Source: Affinundibacterium macrobrachii
GTDB taxonomy: Bacteria; Pseudomonadota; Gammaproteobacteria; Burkholderiales; Burkholderiaceae_D
Direction: 5' to 3'
NCBI RefSeq assembly: GCF_014652415.1
Contig: NZ_BMYT01000002.1
Location: 558,001 to 622,000 of the forward strand
DNA: 64,000 bases
The position numbers and the translations under genes were made by a program. Shown in pieces: positions 1 to 11,775 of the stretch. Below the pieces are notes generated by a model that saw nothing but the letters and a program-made list of their open reading frames with translations, searched no databases and was not told the DNA's origin. Each line of letters begins with the position of its first letter. Position 1 is the stretch's first letter.

Positions 1-9
1 CAGTAAAAC

Positions 10-38
10 TTGACTAGGAATAATTTAGGACGTATTGT
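10..38 (+). promoter_or_regulatory. Probable sigma-70 promoter of the EcoRII-type methyltransferase gene
   Basis: TTGACT at 10-15 and TATTGT at 33-38 are separated by 17 bp, a good sigma-70 layout. Transcription would start near 45, leaving a short leader before the ATG at 65, which has a GAGG ribosome-binding site. The -10 element lies inside the palindrome at 26-42. Confidence 0.55.
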
Positions 39-42
39 CCTA
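26..42. promoter_or_regulatory. Palindromic operator, likely bound by the methyltransferase N-terminal HTH
   Basis: TAGGAC-GTATT-GTCCTA is a perfect 6+6 bp inverted repeat with a 5-bp spacer. Known: M.SsoII, M.Ecl18kI and relatives have an N-terminal HTH that binds a GGAC-N5-GTCC type palindrome and represses their own gene. The methyltransferase encoded immediately downstream has such an HTH domain, and the palindrome covers its -10 element. Autorepression is therefore inferred. Confidence 0.6.
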
Positions 43-64
43 TAAAATTCCCAGCGAGGCATCA

Positions 65-1351
65 ATGTCACACACGTTTCATCATCACGATTCAGAAGCA
101 GTACTTAAATATTTAGCCGCCGCGCGTAAACTCAAAAGTCAAGAGGACATCGCTACCATACTTGGTGTTAATGCTCGCCAAGTACGTAGATGGGAAGCGC
201 GTGAGAGTGACCCGCCGCCATACTTATCATACGCACTTCAACAAATTCTTCCTCTTGAGAACAATGATCCCAATGCAGGAAAAGATGCCCCATTTACTTT
301 TATTGATCTATTTGCGGGTATTGGCGGCATACGCCAGGCATTTGACAGCATAGGCGGTCATTGCGTTTTTACCAGTGAATGGGACACGTACGCACAAAAG
401 ACTTACCTTTACAATTACCCGAACAACCATCAAATTAATGGCGATATTACCCAGATTCAAGCGGTAGATATTCCTGACCATGATGTATTGCTTGGCGGTT
501 TTCCTTGTCAGCCATTCTCTATCGCGGGGGTATCAAAAAAGAATGCACTCGGTCGAGCACATGGTTTCGCAGACGAAACTCAAGGTACACTTTTTTTTGA
601 TATTTGCAAAATTATTGATCACAAAATGCCGAAAGCATTCTTGCTCGAAAATGTGAAGAATTTAACCTCGCACGATAAAGGCCGAACATTTGATGTCATA
701 AAACGTTGGCTTATCAATTTAGGTTACAGCATCAGCTATCGCGTAATCGACGGTGCGCACTTTGTCCCACAACATCGAGAACGGATCATTATCGTGGGCT
801 TTCGTAATGATTTGAAAGTAGATTTTGATTTACACCAATTAGATTTACCCGCTAAAGGTGAACGAAAGCTTGGCGAAATCCTACACAAAACCGATGGTAC
901 AGAACCTTTCTTGCCGTGGGATGGCGATGCTTATTTCGATCACAAAAAGAAAAAGCCTTTAGATAAATATACGCTCACCGATAATCTGTGGGTTTATCTG
1001 CAAAACTATGCAGCTAAGCACAAAGAAAAAGGAAATGGGTTTGGGTTTGGTCTAGTTACGAACGAGAGCGTCACACGAACCTTGTCTGCACGTTACTATA
1101 AAGATGGTTCTGAAATTTTAGTTAGCCAAGGAAAATCCAAAAATCCTCGGCGTCTAACGCCAAGAGAGTGTGCGCGTTTAATGGGATTCCCGGACACCTT
1201 CAAGATACCTGTGTCTGATACGCGAGCATACAAACAATTTGGAAATTCTGTTGTGGTTGATGTAATGTCACATGTTGCGAATGCAATGCTGCCGCATCTG
1301 ACTGCAGAAACAGAAATTACCAAAGCACGACGTTCAAAAATCGCAGCTTAG
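65..1351 (+). CDS. EcoRII/Dcm-type DNA (cytosine-5) methyltransferase with N-terminal HTH
   Basis: Transfers a methyl group from S-adenosylmethionine to C5 of cytosine; close similarity to the Dcm/M.EcoRII branch suggests CCWGG (or CCNGG) sites. Motif I is [10 protein letters not shown], motif [11 protein letters not shown] with catalytic Cys148, motif VI ENVKNL, motif VIII QHRERI, motif [15 protein letters not shown] and motif X QFGNSVV. About 60 N-terminal residues contain an HTH ([20 protein letters not shown]), as in M.EcoRII and M.SsoII, where this part regulates transcription. ATG 65 (428 residues) is chosen because it has GAGG at 56-59 and lies downstream of the predicted promoter; a TTG at 35, right after an in-frame stop, is the alternative. 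The cognate nuclease gene follows after 69 bp. No vsr repair gene is visible. Confidence 0.93.
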   Translation: MSHTFHHHDSEAVLKYLAAARKLKSQEDIATILGVNARQVRRWEARESDPPPYLSYALQQILPLENNDPNAGKDAPFTFIDLFAGIGGIRQAFDSIGGHCVFTSEWDTYAQKTYLYNYPNNHQINGDITQIQAVDIPDHDVLLGGFPCQPFSIAGVSKKNALGRAHGFADETQGTLFFDICKIIDHKMPKAFLLENVKNLTSHDKGRTFDVIKRWLINLGYSISYRVIDGAHFVPQHRERIIIVGFRNDLKVDFDLHQLDLPAKGERKLGEILHKTDGTEPFLPWDGDAYFDHKKKKPLDKYTLTDNLWVYLQNYAAKHKEKGNGFGFGLVTNESVTRTLSARYYKDGSEILVSQGKSKNPRRLTPRECARLMGFPDTFKIPVSDTRAYKQFGNSVVVDVMSHVANAMLPHLTAETEITKARRSKIAA

Positions 1352-1420
1352 AGTGTTCGCTTCCATTAGCATTTTCACGCTTTCAAATTTTTCTGCATCA
1401 TGCTCTGAAGGACCAAACTA

Positions 1421-2728
1421 GTGATCCCAGCCAGTCAAGAAAATATTCAATTTTGGATTTCGAAAAGCACTCAGCTCTTCATCAAAAAATTATCACGCAA
1501 CGATTGTGTCTGGGCTGATGGACCGGAGTTTGGCCATCAAAACGGTGTCTACATACCTCGCGAAATTCGAGAAACCGACTTCTTTCCTCCGCTACGAAAT
1601 ATCAATCTCGCAAAGCCACATATTTTCGAAACACAGTTCAGCACCTTTTGGCCAGAAACAGGTGAGTTCAAAACATCGAACCTGAAACACTATTCGAACA
1701 AAGGTTCGGAGATGCACTTTACGGGTGTTCCGAAAGAGTACTTCACGGAGCTCACACCTGCCTCAATGCTACTTGGTGGCACCTTGAAAAAATCACATGG
1801 CGAATCACACCATTGGTTCATGGTGATCGATTCAGCCTCCGATGAAGCCGAAATCCTCGAAACCATTTTCGATCTCAACGCAGATTTTCATTTCGGTCTC
1901 TTCGCACCTAAGAACATTTCAAATACCTCGCATGACGAATCTGAACAGCTAATACAAGAGCTCAGCGAAAGTTTAAAGGCAGGAACCCTAGACGCATTTA
2001 TTGCATCGGTTTCACAGCTCCCGCCTTCATCAGTGTTAGCCTCTCGAGCGCAACAAGAATACCTCGCTCAACATGGGCTCCAAACCCTCAACCCATATGA
2101 GCTAGAAAATCCTGGCGACGCCATCATGAAGATTAGCCGGGACATCGAATACAAGTTATACAAACGTGCGGAACTTAGACATAGGGCAGCAGAAGTCGTC
2201 AGGATCATCACCGAGAAAAATACTGATCTCGTGACTGCCGTTGTGCGAGGATTCACAGAATTGGATGCAACTTTTCTGAGCGCTAGTCAGCACAGAAAAT
2301 CACGCGCTGGTCGCTCGTTCGAGCAACACATCGGGCGACTACTAAGCGATGGCAACATCTCATTCGAGGAACAAGCAGTCACCGGAGGTCGCAGGCCCGA
2401 CTTCGTTTTACCCAATTTAATGACCTTGAAAGACACCACAAGATCGTTCAATGACGCGTTGATATTATCTGCCAAGACGACGCTGAGGGAACGATGGAAA
2501 CAAATTGCAATGGAGAAGTTCAACTGTTCTCTTTTTCTCGCAACCGTAGATGACCGCGTGTCGGCTGACGCTATCCATGATATGCAGCGCCAAGAGATAT
2601 GTCTTGTTGTACCTGAGTCCTTAAAGAAGGCAAAGGAGACCTGCTACAAAGACAAGGAAAATGTAATTACTTTTCGAGCGTTTTTTGATGAACATATTCC
2701 ACCTCGGTCGAACTTTAGATTTAACTAA
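1421..2728 (+). CDS. EcoRII-like type IIE restriction endonuclease
   Basis: Cleaves DNA lacking the methylation made by the upstream enzyme. The N-terminal half has the EcoRII effector-domain signature FGHQNGVYIP (EcoRII reads GGHQVGLYIP at the same place). The C-terminal half has the catalytic-domain blocks HRKSRAGRSFE (291-301), RRPDF (Asp327) and SAKTTLRERW (Lys352), matching the PD-(D/E)XK core of EcoRII. At 435 residues it is slightly longer than EcoRII (about 404). The presence of both domains predicts a type IIE enzyme that needs a second site as allosteric effector. The start is GTG with GAAGGA 8 bp upstream. It is probably cotranscribed with the methyltransferase gene. Family assignment is strong; the exact target is inferred. 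Confidence 0.9.
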   Translation: MIPASQENIQFWISKSTQLFIKKLSRNDCVWADGPEFGHQNGVYIPREIRETDFFPPLRNINLAKPHIFETQFSTFWPETGEFKTSNLKHYSNKGSEMHFTGVPKEYFTELTPASMLLGGTLKKSHGESHHWFMVIDSASDEAEILETIFDLNADFHFGLFAPKNISNTSHDESEQLIQELSESLKAGTLDAFIASVSQLPPSSVLASRAQQEYLAQHGLQTLNPYELENPGDAIMKISRDIEYKLYKRAELRHRAAEVVRIITEKNTDLVTAVVRGFTELDATFLSASQHRKSRAGRSFEQHIGRLLSDGNISFEEQAVTGGRRPDFVLPNLMTLKDTTRSFNDALILSAKTTLRERWKQIAMEKFNCSLFLATVDDRVSADAIHDMQRQEICLVVPESLKKAKETCYKDKENVITFRAFFDEHIPPRSNFRFN

Positions 2729-2850
2729 CGTCCTTGTTCCGAGTATGACTGATTTTCAACCTGCAGATAGACTCATCAATATCTAAGCATGAGATTCAGT
2801 AACATAAGTTCGTTTCGACAAAACAAGACTTAGTATGTCGGGACTAGAAA

Positions 2851-3843
2851 TTAGATCTCAACGTGCCAACTAGCGCCTGTATCGAGCGAGTAGTCCTCGT
2901 CGTTGTATTTTTGCGGCTCGGCGTAAATTGCTCTGATCTTTCGATGCTCTTTGCATGCCAAAAATGCTCCAAGGGATTGTAGCTTTGTACCAAATGTCGC
3001 AATTGAGAGATTAAACTCTGACGAGTAACGATTAACAATCTCGTCTATAGTGTTTCTAGTTGAAAGGTAGTCTCGGGAATTAATTTCAGCGGCGAATGCA
3101 AGGTCAACGATTGAGTTAAACTCTTTACCGATTCGCACTAGCACCTCGTCGGACAACCTCGGGCAATCACTTCGATATTGTTCAAGGCCCTGTCCAAGTA
3201 AAACGACTTTTTGTGGTTCAGTGTTCTTTATAGTTATATGTGCGCGCTCATACTCATGTCCAACCATCAGTACAAGTAAAGATTTTTTCTCCGTGTGTTG
3301 GAATCCATTGAATCCAGGAATCGCACAGATATTCCGAACACCTCTTGTCAACCAACCATCTGCCTTCATTTCTGTACTGTATTTTTTTGGTTCAGTGTAT
3401 ATGATATGGATGCGACGAGCTGGCCTTAATTTCTTAAGATAATCAAGGACATACCACATCCTATCCCTAGGAAACGCTGTAATGTCAACGACAATTGCGG
3501 TTAACGAATCGATTCCTTCTTCAGCAAAAAACAAGTCAAGTTTTCTAATCCAGTCAATTCTCGACGCACGCTTATCGCTAATTAACCTAGGTTTTGATTC
3601 TGCGTAGGTCCCTAAGCCATTCACCAAACGATCTGTTCTTTCTTTGTAACTGGGTTTTAGCAAAGACTCTTCCGTTGCCAAAATCAATGATGTGACAAGC
3701 GCTGAATTATTAAAATTCAACTTAAGAATGGCTTCAGCTCTAGGTTCAAAACTACTATGACAAATCAGAATAAATCGACCATCAATAATTTCACCAAGAT
3801 TGCGGTGCGTAAAATCAGTTGCTGGTAATCCCACACGATTCAT
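2851..3843 (-). CDS. Protein of unknown family, third gene of the methyltransferase/phosphoesterase-ATPase operon
   Basis: 330 residues, no signal peptide or membrane segment. I do not recognise the family. Visible are alternating hydrophobic strands and helices of Rossmann-like character: RFILICHSS (23-31), TAIVVDITAFPRDR (115-128), IHIIYTEPKKY (145-155), and a second half with LSIATFGTKLQSLGAFLA (279-296) followed by IRAIYAEPQKY (303-313). The motif IYxEPxKY thus occurs twice, hinting at an internal duplication. The TFGTKLQSLG segment loosely recalls the GTKPxxxG loop of CARF-type nucleotide sensors; that is speculation. The ATG overlaps the stop of the preceding ATPase gene (ATGA), so translation is coupled and the two proteins probably work together. 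Confidence 0.75.
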   Translation of the reverse strand: MNRVGLPATDFTHRNLGEIIDGRFILICHSSFEPRAEAILKLNFNNSALVTSLILATEESLLKPSYKERTDRLVNGLGTYAESKPRLISDKRASRIDWIRKLDLFFAEEGIDSLTAIVVDITAFPRDRMWYVLDYLKKLRPARRIHIIYTEPKKYSTEMKADGWLTRGVRNICAIPGFNGFQHTEKKSLLVLMVGHEYERAHITIKNTEPQKVVLLGQGLEQYRSDCPRLSDEVLVRIGKEFNSIVDLAFAAEINSRDYLSTRNTIDEIVNRYSSEFNLSIATFGTKLQSLGAFLACKEHRKIRAIYAEPQKYNDEDYSLDTGASWHVEI

Positions 3844-6686
3844 ATCAGATCCATTTGATTATTTTTTTTACCGACTTTCGAGCTAATTTTCGCCAAAAAC
3901 CGCTGAGTGTCGGTTGCCGCAAGTACCAATGTTTCAACATCAATCTCGTGTCGGCCTTGCAATTTCGTTCCGATACCTACATGAGGGACCAATCGGCGAT
4001 TGAGCAAAAAAGTTGGTAGACGTTCACTACCGGACTTACTTGAGTAATCAACTGACCGTCTTTGCAAAACCGACTCACGTACAGCCACCTCAAGTAAGGA
4101 CCTAGCAAAGGACTCCGCAGTAATGTCACCTTTGATCGATATAGCAATAACCTCTGGATCTTTGCTGTCGGAGTACAATCGGCTTGCGAAGAACTGGGAA
4201 AGGCTATCAGCCAGAGTCACTAAATGAAGACTTGTTACCTCAAATTTTCGTTTCGACAATGTACTTACGTCCCCTGAGCTCCCTAAACTACGTAGCATAT
4301 CTTTTGACCAAGCTCGAATCGCGCGATTTTGCACCACAGGTCCAATTTTTGTATCTGATGTTGGTGTCCAACCAGAAGCCAACGCACTGTTTACTATGGC
4401 GCTCCCGATTTCTAGGAATTGTCGGAAAATCCCTGAGGAGAGATCAATTATTGTTGAAGGGCCTGCATATTTATGCTCAATCTTCTTCGACTTTAAATGC
4501 CTAAAATACTTAGCATCTCCTTGTTTGGACCAGTAGCTCTCGAACGTCTGTGGCCGCGATGATTTTGGAAGGGCTTCATATTCCTCAAGCGCCATTCTTC
4601 GTACATCTTTTCTAATCTTGTCTCCTTGCTCCCAGTTGTTGAACAAGGTCTTGAAACTCAACTCGGGTTTCCAACCAGCGCGCTCCATCCGACGTTTACT
4701 AATTTCGTCAACCATACTTGTATAGTTGCCGCCGGCCGAATCTTGATTGAGGCCACGATCCAGCCAGTTCAAAGGGATCAAATGATAGTCGTCACCTTCA
4801 CGATAAGTTCTACCCTCGCCAGCCAAAAAAGATTTTTGCCCCTCAGACATAATGCCAAATTTAAAACAGGCCAATGAATGATCGCGAATTGCAGCCGTCT
4901 TAAAGATTGAAGTCTGTTGATCTGCATTGAGCAAATCAAAATCGTCAATCAGAATGAAAAATGGTGTTTGAAGCCCCAAACTTTCCTTTACGTGCTTTAG
5001 CAATCCCATCAATGAGTTTGATAACGAGAGCCAAGGGCTAAAATTACTGGGGCAACCTCCCGGTAGGATCGATGCAACGTGCGCATCCACTTCTTCTAAC
5101 ATAAAATTACATTCGGTAAGAATCTCTTGGCAATATTCTTCAAACGTAAGGCTATTTAGGTCAGGAGAGAGCTTCAGGAGTCTAGTCGCATATTTTTGTA
5201 TCTTTGATGTGGCACTAAGTGTGAGCTGCTCCTGTCGTGCCATTAAGATTAATGATCCAAACAACCTACTGACAACAAAACTTGTAAAACGATGTATAAA
5301 TAACGTTTCAAGTCGCTCTTTAGATGCTACAGCATCGTAATCTGAACGATTCATTCCTGCATTCGAAAGACAACAGTAAATTCCAAAAGGTAGTCTGGAC
5401 TCACCAAACGATTTTTTCACTTTCCCGTTTTTCTCAGATTTTAGTAGCGATGCTTGAACTTCGAACGAGAAATATCGAAGTAACATAGTTTTTCCCGTAC
5501 CACGTTGGCCCTCAATGATCGTGTCGATGTGATTCGACAAACTTTGCAACGAATTGCTTTGATCAACAAATAGTCTGTGCACCGCCTCTGGGTCCATTCC
5601 ATTGGCCATAATGTCTGAGAACGGGTTCACAAATTTGTACAAATTTTTGCTATTATGACCATCAACATCCTCGGCACCATGCGAGTCTCCTCTTGCCACG
5701 ATGGCCCCAACGCCAACACTTGGTTTTACCACTTTCTTTTGCGGTAGCCGTGCACTTACATCTCGTGATTTCTTGTTATCAATAAACCACTTTCCAGACT
5801 CATCCGAAAAGACAAAAACCGAGGGTGTTACCACACCAGAGTCGCACTTAACGTCAATAATAGAAAAAGACTTTGCCCAAGTGGAGCCGGGGTACGCTGC
5901 ACCCGCCACACCGGTAAAATAACCAGATCCATCGCCAGAATATTGAGCTTCCGACTTGTCCACGTGTACATGGCCATGAAGGTAAATGTGCGGACCGGTT
6001 TCTTGCCCTAAAAGCTTATTGAATTCTTGCCTATTCCATGCAGCGAGATCTTTCAATGGATGATGACCTACTGCGACGATTAGAGTCGAGTCAGACTTAA
6101 GTTTTTTTAGCGCACTATTCAGCGGGGCAATATCGATGCATAAATTACCTTCATCTTGGTTGCAGCAAGAAATAAGTGCGGTATTTACACAAATAAAAAT
6201 TAAATCTCTTTGCGCCATACTTAAAGTGACCGTGTCTATGGCGGGATTATCACTCCACGTATTTAAAAAGCGAGGACACTCTGACTTCGCAGACTTAAAC
6301 CATTGCATGAATGGTTCCAAGTGGGGGTGGCTCTTGTATATCTCCTTCCTTTGTAATCCAAACGATTCTGGATTTGGAAATGCCGTTCTGAGAATGCTCA
6401 AATTTGCTTTGCTTCTATCGGCGTCATGATTACCGGGTACGATAATAATTTTTGCGTTAAGTTTTTCGCCCAAAGCAGTTAGCCAGTCCTCCCCTTGTTG
6501 GAACTCACTGGGCCGTGCTGCCTGTGTCAAGTCCCCTGTGAAAACAATGATATCCACTTTTCGCTGCGCATCGAGAATGGCGTCACTGATCCCTTCAACA
6601 ATTCGCTCCTGTTCCGCATTTTGATCAGGGCAACCAAAATGCACATCAGATAAATGTAAAATGCTAATGTCTGCCATCAAGGTCAT
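3840..6686 (-). CDS. Calcineurin-like metallophosphoesterase fused to P-loop (ORC/CDC6-like) ATPase
   Basis: Residues 6-290 form a metallophosphoesterase with all metal-binding blocks: SDVHFG (13-18), GDLT (51-54), GNHD (85-88), VGHHP (206-210) and LHGHVH (236-241). After a linker comes an ATPase: Walker A GQRGTGKT (393-400) and Walker B FFILIDDFD (576-584). The segment before Walker A (NPFSDIMANGMDPEAV) resembles proteins annotated as ORC-CDC6-family AAA ATPases; this is recalled, not searched. The C-terminal 250 residues are unassigned. Such an architecture suggests an ATP-gated nuclease or phosphodiesterase. It overlaps the methyltransferase gene upstream and the unknown gene downstream by 4 bp each (ATGA). 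An internal ATG at 6677 (MADISILHLSD) is an equally good start. Confidence 0.88.
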   Translation of the reverse strand: MTLMADISILHLSDVHFGCPDQNAEQERIVEGISDAILDAQRKVDIIVFTGDLTQAARPSEFQQGEDWLTALGEKLNAKIIIVPGNHDADRSKANLSILRTAFPNPESFGLQRKEIYKSHPHLEPFMQWFKSAKSECPRFLNTWSDNPAIDTVTLSMAQRDLIFICVNTALISCCNQDEGNLCIDIAPLNSALKKLKSDSTLIVAVGHHPLKDLAAWNRQEFNKLLGQETGPHIYLHGHVHVDKSEAQYSGDGSGYFTGVAGAAYPGSTWAKSFSIIDVKCDSGVVTPSVFVFSDESGKWFIDNKKSRDVSARLPQKKVVKPSVGVGAIVARGDSHGAEDVDGHNSKNLYKFVNPFSDIMANGMDPEAVHRLFVDQSNSLQSLSNHIDTIIEGQRGTGKTMLLRYFSFEVQASLLKSEKNGKVKKSFGESRLPFGIYCCLSNAGMNRSDYDAVASKERLETLFIHRFTSFVVSRLFGSLILMARQEQLTLSATSKIQKYATRLLKLSPDLNSLTFEEYCQEILTECNFMLEEVDAHVASILPGGCPSNFSPWLSLSNSLMGLLKHVKESLGLQTPFFILIDDFDLLNADQQTSIFKTAAIRDHSLACFKFGIMSEGQKSFLAGEGRTYREGDDYHLIPLNWLDRGLNQDSAGGNYTSMVDEISKRRMERAGWKPELSFKTLFNNWEQGDKIRKDVRRMALEEYEALPKSSRPQTFESYWSKQGDAKYFRHLKSKKIEHKYAGPSTIIDLSSGIFRQFLEIGSAIVNSALASGWTPTSDTKIGPVVQNRAIRAWSKDMLRSLGSSGDVSTLSKRKFEVTSLHLVTLADSLSQFFASRLYSDSKDPEVIAISIKGDITAESFARSLLEVAVRESVLQRRSVDYSSKSGSERLPTFLLNRRLVPHVGIGTKLQGRHEIDVETLVLAATDTQRFLAKISSKVGKKNNQMDLI

Positions 6687-7759
6687 ATACGTTCACCTTG
6701 CAATTTCAAAATTTCACGGAACACCGCTCTGGCGAGCAGAGGGGGGACAGCATTACCAACCTGTTGCTGTTGAAATCCGATGGACCCGACAAATTCGAAC
6801 GAGTCAGGAAATGACTGCAATCGGGCCGCTTCACGAACTGAGAGACCGCGATCGGCCCACGGATGGATCAGCATATTCTTTCGAAAATTTCCAATTACAA
6901 TCGATGGCTCATCTGCTAACAATCTCCTGTAAATACCAGTGTGGCATCTTGAAACATCTGTATAGTTTTTCATTAAGCTGCGCGGTATATCTTCCCAATT
7001 TCCCCCCGGTGGAATATGTCTGTATCGTTCAATAATATTCGGGGCATTTCTGGTAACTAAATGATTACGACACTTTGTTAGTCTTTTTCTCATGCTCTTT
7101 GCAAATTTACTGTCCGCAGCACGTCCATATTTTTTTTCGCATTCGGAATTTCCATTCTCGAGATCAGGTAAATCTGCGATTGCGTCCCGTACCGTTACGT
7201 GCCTGGATATAACCGGGGTTGGTTCATCAATCAAAAAGCCATTTCGCGAGCCAACGATAAACAGTCGATTCCTTTTCTGCGGGACGCCGTAATCAGCAGA
7301 ATTCAATATAAAATAACTCGTAGTAAATCCTATTTCCTGAAAGCCTTTCAGAACGGCCTCTAAGAAATAGCCTTCTGCGGTTTCCACCAGGCCTCGAACG
7401 TTTTCAAACACTATCCAATCGGGTTGAATAATTCTGACAATCCTCAGGTACTCCTTGAATAACCAATTATTCTCATTTCCGACCCCTCTGTTCGTCTGAT
7501 TCGAGGTAGAGAAGCCTTGACACGGCGGCCCCCCAAAAACTATTTTTGAAACATTACTTTGCAATCGATCGAAATCATGTTTGCCAACTTGTCGAATATC
7601 GCAATTAAGCATCTTGGTGCCTAGGTGATTTCGACGAAATGTATTTGCAGCATTGACGTCTAGTTCAATTGCATATTTAACGTCAATACCGCACTCAACA
7701 GCACCAACTGACATTCCACCAGCACCAGAGAAAAGGTCAATCCCGATCATTGAACTCAT
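6683..7759 (-). CDS. DNA (cytosine-5) methyltransferase, first gene of the three-gene operon
   Basis: A compact 358-residue C5 methyltransferase: motif I DLFSGAGGMSVG (8-19), motif IV GGPPCQGFS with catalytic Cys80, motif VI ENVRG (119-123), motif VIII QKRNRLF, motif IX RLQSFPDSF and motif X QQVGNAVPPLLA. The target-recognition region lies roughly at 205-290; its sequence specificity cannot be read from here. It is only distantly related to the Dcm-like enzyme at 65-1351 and has no N-terminal HTH. It starts 85 bp after the gyrB stop on the same strand, and its stop overlaps the phosphoesterase-ATPase start. It may mark host DNA so the two downstream proteins spare it, but no recognisable restriction nuclease accompanies it. 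Start uncertain (7759 or ATG 7750). Confidence 0.92.
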   Translation of the reverse strand: MSSMIGIDLFSGAGGMSVGAVECGIDVKYAIELDVNAANTFRRNHLGTKMLNCDIRQVGKHDFDRLQSNVSKIVFGGPPCQGFSTSNQTNRGVGNENNWLFKEYLRIVRIIQPDWIVFENVRGLVETAEGYFLEAVLKGFQEIGFTTSYFILNSADYGVPQKRNRLFIVGSRNGFLIDEPTPVISRHVTVRDAIADLPDLENGNSECEKKYGRAADSKFAKSMRKRLTKCRNHLVTRNAPNIIERYRHIPPGGNWEDIPRSLMKNYTDVSRCHTGIYRRLLADEPSIVIGNFRKNMLIHPWADRGLSVREAARLQSFPDSFEFVGSIGFQQQQVGNAVPPLLARAVFREILKLQGERI

Positions 7760-7844
7760 AAAATGAAAAACTCAAATTTCTAATAAAATGTTCGAATGAA
7801 GAATGCCGCGCAGTAATTTCAAGCAACAAGAAAGAAACGGGAAA

Positions 7845-10379
<2,535 letters not shown>

Positions 10380-10460
10380 TTAACAAGCAGCTTTTGGCTG
10401 CGATTTTTTTGAAACACTGCTTAAGCAGCGCTTCATTCGTGCTTTTCTTCGTTTTTTGTT

Positions 10461-10572
10461 CCCTCCCTTTCAAGGGGAGGGCTAGGGTGGGGATGGGTTT
10501 TAGTTAATCACTTTTTAGTAGATTAATGGTTGAAACCCATCCCCATTCCAACCTTCTCCTTGAAGGGGAAGG
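10461..10572. repeat. Palindromic intergenic repeat pair between dnaN and gyrB
   Basis: The left arm (10461-10500, CCCTCCCTTTCAAGGGGAGG onward) and right arm (10533-10572, ending TTGAAGGGGAAGG) are inverted copies, 32 of 40 positions complementary, separated by a 32-bp AT-rich spacer. Each arm also has its own small hairpin (CCCTCCC with GGGAGGG). This is a REP/BIME-like arrangement and would form a long hairpin in the dnaN-gyrB transcript. Confidence 0.85.
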
Positions 10573-10618
10573 CGTAAAACATTCGCCCTACGACTGCTTT
10601 GCAAAATACATTTGTTGA

Positions 10619-11725
10619 TCAAATCCGCATCGGCATAACAACGTATTTGAAATCACCATTCTCAGGAATCGTGATCAAGGCGGATGAATTGGAATCACCC
10701 AACGCGACATTGATTTGATCGACTTTGAGGTTGTTCAAGACATCTAACAAATACGTGACGTTAAAGCCGATATCGACGCTATCGCCGCCGTAATCGATTT
10801 CAATTTCTTCGACCGCTTCTTCTTGATCCGCATTGGTGGACAAGATGCGCATCAAACCTGGTTCGATCACACAACGCACGCCTTTGAATTTGTCCGAAGT
10901 CATAATCGCGACGCGTTGCAAAGAGCGCAGCAGTTTTTCACGGCTTAAGGTGAAATTGTTTTTATAGCCTTTTGGGATAACACGATTGAAGTCAGGGAAT
11001 TTGCCTTCGACCAATTTGGAAATCAATTCGATATCGGCAAACGTCAATTTGACTTGGTTGTTGGCGATGTCGAGTTGCACTGGTTCGTCTTTGTCTTCTA
11101 ACAGACGCTGCAATTCCAAAATTGTTTTGCGTGGAATGATGACTTCTTGACGTGCGAATTCTTGTTCGACCTCAACTTGTGCATACGCCAAACGGTGACC
11201 GTCGGTTGCAACCGCAATCACGTTTTTACCATCAACGACTAATAACAAGCCGTTCAAGTAGTAACGAATATCTTGCTGCGCCATGGAGAAATGCACCATG
11301 TTGAATAAATGCTTCAAAGCTTTTTGCGGCAAGCTGACGCTGGCATTGAAATGTTCTGCTTGGGCGACAGTTGGGAATTCTTCTGCTGCCAGAGTCTGCA
11401 AAGAGAAACGTGACTTGCCAGATTGCACCGTCATCTTCTTGTTGTCGAGCTTCAAGGTGACGTCATTGTCGTCAGGCAGAGCGCGCAAGATGTCGAGTAA
11501 TTTACGTGCTGCAACCGTCGTCGCAGTCACTTCGCCACCAGAACCGATTTCTGCATGCGTAGTAATTTGGACTTCGATGTCGGTCGATAAAAAGGACACT
11601 TTTTCGCCGTCTTTGCGGATGAGAATATTGGCCAGAATCGGCAAAGTGTGCCGACGCTCGACAATACCACTCACAATTTGCAGGGGCCGTAAGAGGGTAT
11701 CCCTGTGGGTTTTGACCAATTGCAT
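10619..11725 (-). CDS. dnaN: DNA polymerase III sliding clamp, beta subunit
   Basis: 368 residues, the usual clamp length. It forms the dimeric ring that tethers DNA polymerase III and other repair and replication enzymes to DNA. Recognisable blocks include the N-terminal MQLVKTHRDTLLRPLQIVSGIVERRHTLPILANIL region, ATDGHRLAYA in domain 2 and the C-terminal YVVMPMRI, the end of the peptide-binding pocket. It is placed second after dnaA, as in most bacteria. The gap to dnaA (454 bp) is unusually large because two repeat families lie in it. Confidence 0.98.
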   Translation of the reverse strand: MQLVKTHRDTLLRPLQIVSGIVERRHTLPILANILIRKDGEKVSFLSTDIEVQITTHAEIGSGGEVTATTVAARKLLDILRALPDDNDVTLKLDNKKMTVQSGKSRFSLQTLAAEEFPTVAQAEHFNASVSLPQKALKHLFNMVHFSMAQQDIRYYLNGLLLVVDGKNVIAVATDGHRLAYAQVEVEQEFARQEVIIPRKTILELQRLLEDKDEPVQLDIANNQVKLTFADIELISKLVEGKFPDFNRVIPKGYKNNFTLSREKLLRSLQRVAIMTSDKFKGVRCVIEPGLMRILSTNADQEEAVEEIEIDYGGDSVDIGFNVTYLLDVLNNLKVDQINVALGDSNSSALITIPENGDFKYVVMPMRI

Positions 11726-11775
11726 TTTATATCCTCACTTGTTAATTCAATGTTAAAGGATGCTTCATCATAGGT

